From: Anthopleura xanthogrammica
Taxonomy: Eukaryota > Cnidaria > Anthozoa > Actiniaria > Actiniidae
Direction of reading: 5' to 3'
Assembly: GCA_964019055.1 (NCBI GenBank)
Contig: OZ025220.1
Span: 1,132,334-1,196,333, forward strand
DNA: 64,000 nt
Numbering within the stretch: position 1 is the first letter of the stretch; each line of letters starts with the position of its first letter. The translations under genes and the position numbers were made by a program. Of this stretch, positions 55,270-64,000 are shown piece after piece. The notes beneath the pieces were generated by a model, which searched no databases, was not told the DNA's origin, and was given only the letters and a program-made list of their open reading frames with translations.

Positions 55270-56435
55270 TTTTAGTTTTTTTGAAATTCGGGATTTTTCG
55301 AAGGCAGGAGGACAGAAACTATTTCCAATATCAACTTGGGATCAGTAGACCTTTCAAAACTGAGTTTTCGACAAAAATTACACTCATTTTCGATGCTGTT
55401 TTGTGTTCTGCATGCTGTCCGTATTTACCTAATTGATGCGAAATGGCCGTGAAAACGTGATGATCTGATTGGCTATTATACTGTCATCAGTTCAATCTCT
55501 GTCTAGTTGTCCCAGTTAGTGTTTCCGCGCTTTTTTGTTTCATTTTTTAGCTTCAAGTTTTTATTTGATTCTACAAATTTTTATTTAGTCTCAAAAGTAA
55601 AATACCTAGATAAAAGGCGTATACTCTTAACATTGACCGGTTAATCATACTTTTTGCTTTTTGTAATTAATATAAACTGGAGCGAGTAATAAAGGACCGC
55701 ATATCAAAAGTATTTCTGTTTTTGGTTTTATTAAAACATCAGATGATGAAATATCCGTTGACGACATCCACAGTACCTCCATCATCTCAGGGCCGTAGCT
55801 ACGATGAGGCAAGCGAGACATTTGCCTCGGTAAAATTTCAGATATTATTGTTTAGTTTTCTTTAATTCTTAAAGAATGAAACAAATTCTCTTCTTTTTCT
55901 TTACCAGAATGTGCAAAATTGACATAACTTTAATACAATGAATATGTCGCAAATGCCTCTCAAGACGCTGGAAATCCCATTTCCGAGGGTCTGAACCCGG
56001 GTATCCCAAGCTGGGTTTCTGTGGTTTCCTAACGAACTTATAGGGCAATGTATGGCGATTTTTCGAAAAAATTAAAAATCAGTAAATCACACAAATAAAT
56101 GTCCCTACTTGTGTTTCGTGTTTTGCTTTGAGTTTCTGTGAAGTTTCAGGTCATTTGCAGCAATATTGAGCGAGTATTGTGGTGGAGTATCCCTCGTACT
56201 TAAAAATTGGGAAGGTAGCACACTTCAGGCCGCTCGAACCCTCGATAAGGGTCAATAATTCGCCTCTAGTTCAGCCAAAATTACACATCAAGCCGAAATT
56301 CTTTCACAGAACCTTAGTTCGATATCTGATACAACCACACAATCGATCTCCCTTTCGGAATTCAACGCTAACAGTTTCAAAAGCCAATTTTTTTCGAAGC
56401 CATTGCCAATCCGATGTGATATGAACCAACCATTT
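55270..56435. other. No supportable gene
   Basis: AT-rich; only short frames. gtatcccaagctgggtttct near 56001 is a single arm of the foldback family at 21721. Confidence 0.45.
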
Positions 56436-56440
56436 CGGTT

Positions 56441-56655
56441 ACGGCTTTCAACCGTCGTTACAAAAACCATACGTACCCTCCCCTAAAATCCTTCTGTGTT
56501 GATTGATACAAGTACGTTGTTTACATATATTTTAAATAAATCACTTCTCTATTGGCGGATTGCTCAATATTGGTCAGCTAAAACAATAGCGGTGACCTTT
56601 GTTAACCTTGGAGGGGAGGGTACCTATGGTTTTTGTAACGACGGTTGAAAGCCGT
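56441..56655. repeat. Foldback element, ACGGCTTTCAACCGTCG ends
   Basis: acggctttcaaccgtcgtta through accctcccct on the left is mirrored at 56605-56655 with a single mismatch visible (tacg/tagg). Confidence 0.7.
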
Positions 56656-57246
56656 TCAACTTTCATTCAACATTAAACCTGGTTTACAATTATACAATCT
56701 GTGACCTTCGATCTCTCCACAGGTAGCCCAAGCTTGGTTTCTGTGGTGTTATATCTTAATAAAATCGTCAAAATGTGAAATAAAGTAAAGAAATCTTAGC
56801 TGACCTTTGAGTAGTTATACCTCTATCGCCCTGCCTGGTTAGAATTCGGATTAAGCCAGTTTTAGCGTTTTTTCCCTCTCCACTGTTAATATGACACCAC
56901 AGAAACTCACAAAATATCTCTAAAACGAAAAGGAGTTCTAACAATCTTTTTTCTTATTTTTTTCCTTCGTGTGAATATGTTAAATCGTTGAGAACATTTT
57001 CCGCTTTAATTTAGCAGTTCTTGTGAGCAGTTGGACCCTGAAATACGTCTCAACTTAAGAGGTATATGGCACCCTTGTTTTTCTGCTCTCAGCATATCAA
57101 CCAGCTGAGTTGATCGCCTTCCCCGAAAGGAATTATGGGTCACTATTTTTGGTTAGCATTTTTCAAGCATTTTTTCGAGTATTCAACGTAGACTTTTCTT
57201 GTTGATTGAAATAAAATTCCGCCATGAGTTCGACTAGCGTTTGTGA

Positions 57247-58345
57247 TTAATTTAAAGAAAGAAGAATTCGTATTTCATAAATTCTCTTGGCAGAATAATG
57301 GGAAATGCTAATCAAAATACGATGTCGAATCTTCAATAGCCAACTTTCGATATTCTGGTTGAGTGATCCCGCACAAAGGAATTGAAGACGAGGCTCCAAG
57401 GAAACAAAAGAATATATTCGGATTACTCCATCGTTTCCCCGGAGCCTCACCTTGAATAGCTTTGTGCGTGATCACTGAACCAGAATATCGAAAGTGGGCT
57501 ATTCTGATTTTTTTACCTTGAGTTTGTTCTGCAGGGCAACTCAGTTGGAATAAACTCGCCTTGGCTTCCTTATCAGGATAATAAGCATTAGATAGTGCAT
57601 TGTTATAATACTTAAGAAGATAAGATTTAAACTGATTAATAGAAGGAGAAGAGCGTACCGAGCACAGTAGATTATTCCAAAGTTTACGCAAGCGGTTAAA
57701 ATAACTGGATTGGAAGAATTTTGTACGGAATCTAGGAATTAGCACATCATACATGGAACTGTGGCGAGTAATTCTATAATTAGATCGAGGCTTAACAAAG
57801 CGATCAATGGAAAGATTAAAATGACCAACACGACATTTAAAATAGAATAACAAGTCCTTAGACTCGTGCCAATACGAAAGTTGAAGTAGATTTAACTTAA
57901 TGAGACGATCTCCATAAGGAATGCTGTTAAGATAATTCACATTTAAAATAAATTTGATAGCCCTACGTTGGAGACCCTACCCTACTTAAGTTGCCTATTC
58001 CCTGAGGGGCCCAGACCTCACTTGCGTAACCTACGTGTGGGCGGACGAAAGAAAGATAAAGAAGTTTCTTTGTCTTTTCATCAAATGATTTCAGGCTATG
58101 CCTACGCAAGAATCCTAACATCCTATACCCCTAATGCATGGTCTATATGATTGTTCCACTTAAGGTTATCCGATACAATAACCCCAAGGTCTTTTAAAGA
58201 TGACACATGGTTAAGAGTATTAGAGTCTAAGATATAATTGTAGTTGATTGGTTCATTTTTACTGGAAAAAGTCAATATCTCACACTTGGAGCTGCATGTT
58301 GAAGCGTAACTGCCACGCCTAGCTCCAGGCACTTTGGCAGATTTT
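57247..58345 (-). pseudogene. LINE reverse transcriptase 3' fragment, unit D
   Basis: The longest of the four copies. In minus-strand order it reads NYNYILDSNTLNHVSSLKDL, the shared stop, then LNSIPYGDRLIKLNLLQLS and FNRLRKLWNNLLCSVRSSPS. The MITE at 57338 lies in its tail, as in unit A. Confidence 0.82.
57338..57500. mobile_element. 163-bp MITE with AT target duplication, unit D
   Basis: Orthologous in position to 15544-15706 and the same length; absent from unit B. Confidence 0.75.
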
Positions 58346-59105
58346 CAAAATTTTCGTTTTGGCAGAAACTTCACCTTACATAACTTACGTCTTCTTCTCT
58401 TCTAGGAATCTCTAAAACGAAAAACGGTTCTAAATACTTTTTTTCTTCAGGCCAGATTTTCTAATTGTTTCAAGAGCAAGTTATTAAATCAGTCATTGAA
58501 AACAATTTTCACAATTATTTAAGGGTGTTTGTGCGGTAGTTTGACCCGGAAATGTGACACTTTAAATCTCCAAAGCGAAAAGCAGTTCTAATAATGTTTA
58601 ATAATTTCTAATTTCTAATAATAATAAGACCAGGATTTGTTATCCAAAGTTTTTATTTGTTTCAAGAGGAGGTTAAATTATTGAGAACATTTTGTCTCTT
58701 TATCATAACTGTGTTTGTGCGCAGTTTGACCCCAAAATACTTCACTAAGAAGTCTATGGCTTTTTTTATATTCTGCTCTCGACATATCAATTAACATGCC
58801 TTAGCATCCTACACTGGAAGTCTATCATCTGATCACTTTTGGCAGATTTCAACATTTTCGTTTAGGCAGAAAATCCACCTTATGTATCCTACATCCTCTC
58901 ATCTAACAAATCTCTAAAACGAAAAGCAGTTTTAAAAAGATTTTCCTTACTTTTATCCTTCAAGACAGGGTTGGTTATCTAAAGAGGAGGTTAAATCACT
59001 AAAAGCATTTTCGCAATATTATTTAAGGGTGTTTGTGTGAAGCTTGACCCGGAAATATGCTACTTGAAAGGTCTTTGGCATTCTTAATTTTCTGCTCTCA
59101 TCCAC

Positions 59106-59116
59106 ACATATGTATA
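59106..59116 (+). promoter_or_regulatory. Altered TATA box of FReD copy D
   Basis: The site that is TATATATA in A-C reads TATGTATA here, at the same distance from the ATG. Confidence 0.4.
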
Positions 59117-59178
59117 GACTTGCCGTTATAAGTTCTCCCAGTTTAAGTGTATGCTTTGCACGACTCATAGCAGTGAAA

Positions 59179-62100
59179 ATGAAGCCTTGGACAACAGCCT
59201 TAATACTTGTCAGCTTGGTTCTTTTTGCCGAAGCAAACATACTCTCGGTTTTCAAGAGATCGGTCAGTGACGTGGACGAAGATGCGGTGTCCATAAAAAC
59301 GATGATGAAGACTTTGAACATGACAATAGAGAAGTTCTCCAAAAAGCTCGAAGATTGCGAAGGTAAATTCAATATAAAAGATTAGAGAAAGTATTTACTA
59401 TTGACTAAATCAAATAGGTTGGTGCTTAGGGTCATAATATAATAAAAAATTGCTTCTCCAACCTATCAGTTAACCGGACAAATTTCAAAAAGTTGTACGT
59501 TTAGGCGTTACGTTTATACGGAACTGTGCTATCTAGACAACAAAACAAACGCCTATAGCCGTGCAAATTAAGAGAAGGTTCCTTGCATATGGTATAAACT
59601 GGTTAAATAATATAACGGTTAAAAAATCAATTCGTCTAGTACCATCTATGACCAGCGTGAGGTAGAACTTATAGACCCATTTCACGTGACATCAAAGCAG
59701 CTCAATTTGGAGGTCAAAACAAAAGAATTTCCATCTCCTGAGAAACGGAACCTATTGTTTTGTCTTCCAAGGGGTCGAGACAGGATTCAAGATGCTAGAA
59801 ACTTTCTCCTGGTACTCATAGAAACCATGCTGTTCTTTTTTCGCATAGAAGACATACACGTGCACTCGTTTGTCAAGAGGTCAGCGGCGAGTAACGAGGA
59901 AAGAGATATCCTATCCATAGGAGCCTTGATGAAGACTTTGAACATGACAGTGGAAAGTATGTTCAAAAAGTTAGATGATTGTTTGTCTAAAAGGTTTCGG
60001 CTCAAATGCAAAGGTAAATAATTCAATCATTAGATGCAGTCATTGTCATAAAGGTTGTCCTGTGAAAAAAGACATAAAGACCGAAAAAAGTATTACGTGA
60101 TGATTTGTTTATTTGTTTTAAACGATATATATTCTGGTTTCAAACTCTATAATGAGTACCAAGGAACAGAGAATAATGATTATTAACTCTACTTCTACAA
60201 TGATTGCTGGGTGATCTAGCATTTAGAGCGAGTGTATTAGGTAACACGTGACATTTCTTTTCGTCTAAATGTCTTTTTTGTTGGACAACATTAATGACAT
60301 TGACTGTATATGGGCTCACTAAAATATGTTATCCCAGGCTTATTTCAAGTGCAGGTTCACGTTAATCTTGCTTAGTTTGATTGCCTTTATAGAAGAACCA
60401 AGGAACTGTGCTGAAGTTCTTAACAAATGTGGAGGAAAACACAGTGGTGTATATACGATCAACCCAGATGGAAGAGGAGCTTTTAAAGTATGATTACTAA
60501 TGGTGATTCAACTGAGTGCATGGAGTGCAATTTGTATAGGAAATCGCATGGTTTCGAGTGCACTTTGGAATAAATTTGCACGAGCGGGTTTTTAAAGAGC
60601 TCAAAATTGCACGAGCCCGATAGGGCGAGTGCTATTTGAGCTTTTTGAAAACCCGCGAGTGCAAATTTATTCCAAAGTGCACGAGAAAACCATGCGATTT
60701 CTTGTTAATAATATAGATGCAAAAATTTCGAACCAAAATTCCTTGTTTATTAATATTCATGCTCATAAAAATTCATAGAGTGTTGATCAAATGTGTGTTT
60801 TTCAAGAGCTCATTGAGCGCGCGCTCAATGACGTGGAAAGCTTCAGCAGCGCGCGCTCTTCAACTGAAACCGACAAAATATTTATTCAAAAACAAACAAA
60901 ATCACCAACTTTTTAGCCGTTTTCACCGCTTAAACTTGTTCCTTCGCGATCAGAAAATGCATAGTCTTGATGCTTGATAATGTTATCAACAGCAGAATCA
61001 AAAAACATTTGGTTTCAAGACCGTTTTCGGAAATTGTAATTTGCACCGGTGTTTCAGGTTTTTGCACTGGTGTTTCACGTTTTTGCACTGGTGTTTCAGG
61101 GAAACTGCACTGCTTTAAACCAATCAGAAGTGAGAAATTTTTGCATCTATATTATTAGGTCTGAAATCAAACTCACGGGCGATTATAAAATTGCAAAATT
61201 ACAAAGTTAGTCTCAAAAAAAAAATGCTAGTAGCTAATGTTGGGCTTGAGATATTTTACCAGTTATAGTTTAACCTTCTGGGAGCTCGGCTCAACGGTCT
61301 CAGCTCAGTTGTGGTGACTAACTTTATAAGTATAGTGATCACAAGTTTGATTTCAGACCAAAATTGCACGACACAAACTTGAATTACTACTCAATTATAT
61401 CCATTTTGAAAAGACTGGCAATATAAAATGTATATTTTTTTTCCTCAAATTGTTTTTTCACCTATGAAATCGTGTTCAGCATATTTTTCTCACGCTTTAA
61501 ATTGGCTTCGGTTTTCTGTGATCTGATTGATCAAATTCTATGTTTTCTGATTTAAAAATGCATATAATTATGCGTAAAATGGACAAATAAACATATAGAA
61601 TAAATGATTTATGGGGCAAATGAATTAAGGAAAGGAAATCCTTCAAGCACTAAGTTTATTTCCTTCTCTACTCAGGTTTACTGTGACCAGAAAACCAATG
61701 GTGGCGGATGGACAGTGCTCCAAAGACGACAAGACGGGTCTGTTGACTTTTATCGAGGTTGGGATGACTACAAGAACGGTTTTGGGAACCTGAAAGGCGA
61801 GTTCTGGTTGGGACTGGACAAAATCCACCGACTGACAAACAAGACTCGTAAACGTCTCCGAATTGACCTTGGAGACCACAAGGGAAACAGTGCCTATGCA
61901 GAGTACGACTACTTTGCTGTGGCAGATGAAAGTAACAAGTACAGACTTGAGGTTTTAAATAACACAGGTGAGGAGCTAATTTGTATCATCTACTCTTCTT
62001 CTCTTCTCCTTTCCTTTCCTCTTTCTCTCTTCTTGTCCGGCACCAATCTTGCCATTCCTCAACACATTCAAAATTAACTTCTGTTTTTCAGGTACCGCAG

Positions 62101-62498
62101 GCGATTCTCTCTCGTACCATCGAGGACAGCCATTTACCACAAAGGATCGCGACAATGATCGTGCCTCGGAAAATAGCAACTGCGCTGTTCGTAGAAAAGG
62201 AGCATGGTGGTTCAAGGACTGCATGTGGTGCCATCTTAACGGCGTCTATCACCAATCGCCAAGCGTTTCTTTTGCGATGGGAGTCAACTGGTACTGCTGG
62301 AAAGGAGATCATTATTCTCTTAAGAAAGCTGACATGAAACTTCGACCAACAGAAATCCGCCTCAAGGAGAAAACAAGTGATCTTAAAATTCCTCCCTGTG
62401 AATACCCCCGTCCTCCCCTTATCCCCAAGCGCCGCCCTTACCGCCGTTTCTCCCAATACCCCTTTTTCGTAAATCCTTTCGCTCCTCAACCTGGCTAA
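59179..62498 (+). CDS. Secreted fibrinogen-related domain (FReD) protein, copy D
   Basis: Exons 59179-59362, 59849-60013, 60393-60487, 61676-61967 and 62092-62498 encode 380 residues. Signal peptide about 1-19; stalk exon 1 to residue 61 and stalk exon 2 about 62-116, both with KR-Ser and KTLNMT; FReD about 121-331 with [25 protein letters not shown], calcium loop DRDND (264-268), [15 protein letters not shown] and WYCWKGD; then a 49-residue basic and proline-rich tail. Exon 2 is flanked by phase 1 introns, so skipping it would keep the frame (325 residues). The upstream in-frame Met at 59110 is unlikely, because MKPWTT starts the signal peptide in all copies. Intron 3 holds a 624-bp insertion not found in A-C. 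It is the only copy on the plus strand. Confidence 0.9.
60534..61157. mobile_element. 624-bp insertion in copy D intron 3
   Basis: Copies A-C read gcaatttggtctgaaatc without interruption. D has the insert between gcaattt and ggtctg. It contains a palindrome at 60541-60700 (gcatggtttcgag/ctcgtgcac type) and three copies of TTTGCACTGGTGTTTCA at 61040-61085. No transposase is coded. Confidence 0.65.
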
Positions 62499-62499
62499 A

Positions 62500-63440
62500 G
62501 AAATGACCTTTTGTAGCATTAATCAAATGCCTCATATTGCAGAGTCTTCGATTTTAAGCAAAAAGGAACCAGTGAATACTTATAGCTTATTGCGATTTTG
62601 AGCCGCCAATACGGCTTTATATTGGCGGCTAGTTGGGAGATTATGGAATACATTTTCTTCCAACGCCGTCAATATAACCCGTGTTAGCGGCTCAAAATCG
62701 CAATAAGTTTTGTATCGTGATTTTTCTATCGCGCGGTTATTCTGAGCGGACAATACGGGGGTATGTTGGCGGCTCTCTCCAGATCAAACTTGTAGGAGAA
62801 TCCCGATACAAGAAGTAATCGAGGCTTATACTACTAATCAGTAAACCAATTAAGTTGAACATGTTTACGATTTCGTCTCGCTTACTTCAAACGAAGATTT
62901 GACTCATTGAAAGTGTAGTTTAGACGTTTATATTATTGTTTTACTTCATCCTGAATCTTTCCTTGATTTTTCTAATGTAAGTTAAGCTATGTTCGTCTGC
63001 GCATGCTCAGCTGACTACGTGCTAGATACCATCCCACATCAAACTCTAGCTATTCGATTTCCTTATATAATTATATGGGAAGGTCTTGAATTAGTAAAGG
63101 TCAAAGACTCGGAGTGCTAAAATTACCTTCGTGTGCAGTTCGTAAGCAGATGACGTAGGACGATGGATTAACGTTAAAATATCGATCTGCTAACGCTATA
63201 GTGAGCGAGTGAGTGAGCGATCGAGTGAGTGACACATTTGCGTATTCAGACCCGTCACAATAACTCGTTTCAACTCTTCGTTGTATCCACGAGTTAAAAA
63301 AGGAAGTTTTTTTAAACGCATGTAAATCCGACAACTTAGTGAACTAATAAAGTATATAGAAACAATTGATTGTTTAAAGCTTTGATTTGTTAATTCGAAA
63401 ACTCGAGTTTGCATTGGAAGGGGGAAGGGTGCTTGTCTCA
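62500..63440. repeat. FReD unit D, 3' flanking block
   Basis: Reverse complement of the flank of unit A. It has the empty site of the 1,875-bp element near 63413 and lacks the retroposon tail of B and C. Confidence 0.7.
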
Positions 63441-63540
63441 CCATAATAGAGACCTTACGCATAAGGATGGCAACGAGGGAGGATGAACCGAGTTCCGTTT
63501 TTCGTGCGCGCGCCGTCGTCCTCGGGTAGTCGTTCGCGTT

Positions 63541-63710
63541 ATGCTCCTTTCCGTAGTCTTCCCAAAATCCCTTATGATCCCAGCGCGAGCTCAAGGTCAG
63601 GGTAAAATTTGCATATTTTTTATACATTGTTATGCAAATTTTACCCTGACCTCGAGCTCGCGCTGGGATCATAAGGGATTGTGGAAAGACTACGGAACGG
63701 AGCATAACGT
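63541..63710. repeat. Head-to-head pair of the ATGCAAAT/CTCGAGCTCGCG repeat
   Basis: Two copies of the repeat seen at 6866 and 53105 meet at about 63630 in opposite orientation. They form a palindrome with arms of about 80 bp and atgcaaat facing outward from the centre. After 63710 only short frames are seen. Confidence 0.68.
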
Positions 63711-64000
63711 GAAAAAGCACCAACTGGCGTTCTGGAGAGGACGGCAACGCCGAGGAAGACAACCTGTTTTGAAAACGCGCCCATGTCATCATTATGGCGT
63801 GAATTCTCGTGGATGCGTAAGGTCTCTAATTCTCATTAAGGACGATGGCCAACACATACTGCGCGTATCTACATCGAGGGATTCCCGCGGGATTTCCAAA
63901 ACATAACTCGCAATTCACAGAAAACATCGGCGTTGGACAATTTCAAAGCCAATTACAACAACAATAAACATTTTTATGTAGTCAAAAATGGATCAAGAAG

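Noticed and set aside
57308..57940. A 210-residue frame that might be taken for a host gene
   Set aside because: It is the C-terminal part of the LINE reverse transcriptase, repeated in the other FReD units and interrupted by a MITE.
59110..59178. Upstream in-frame Met (MYRLAVISS...) as start of FReD copy D
   Set aside because: The segment overlaps the TATA region, while MKPWTT begins an ideal signal peptide in all four copies.

Overview
The window looks like an AT-rich, repeat-dense animal nuclear genome, most likely a cnidarian and probably a hexacoral (inference). Real coding sequence is split into short exons with GT-AG introns. The families present (fibrinogen-related domain lectins, Ly6/uPAR, stefin, Penelope-like and LINE retroelements, many foldback/MITE repeats, pentanucleotide satellites) fit that setting. 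Nothing prokaryotic or viral is seen, and there is no CRISPR array or operon.

The core of the window is a family of four complete five-exon genes for secreted fibrinogen-related domain (FReD) proteins: A (9884-14407, minus), B (17032-20152, minus), C (41352-45766, minus) and D (59179-62498, plus). All four share the exon plan 184/165/95/292/~400 nt, intron phases 1-1-0-1 and GT-AG junctions. Each carries the same dead LINE 3' fragment upstream, so gene and LINE were duplicated together. A and B are in direct tandem with a junction near 15,941. D is inverted. A partial fifth copy (exon-2 flank only) lies at about 51,508-51,838.

B/A and D sit in opposite arms of a large inverted duplication. 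The left arm runs from about 15,941 (A extends it outward to about 6,860) to 26,755. The right arm runs from about 49,845 to 63,710. The spacer is about 23 kb. Each arm carries, from inside out, a 57-bp minisatellite, a three-exon stefin (type 1 cystatin) gene, the LINE fragment and a FReD gene. The left stefin (23660-25520, minus) is intact at 98 codons. The right one (50631-53392, plus) has lost its start and its first splice donor. In both, the usual Q-x-V-x-G protease-binding loop is replaced.

The spacer holds a broken Penelope-like element (29530-30687), a signal-peptide exon (31424-31495), an unrecognised multi-exon gene in decay (34613-37830, minus) with a TATTG satellite inside it, FReD copy C, and many MITEs.

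The left flank (1-9,800) has the last exon of a Ly6/uPAR GPI-anchored protein, two long pentanucleotide satellites, and a 1,875-bp terminal-inverted-repeat element whose empty site survives in the paralogous units. Comparing duplicate copies gives filled and empty sites for several mobile elements, and therefore their target-site duplications. Exon boundaries were read by eye and no database search was possible.
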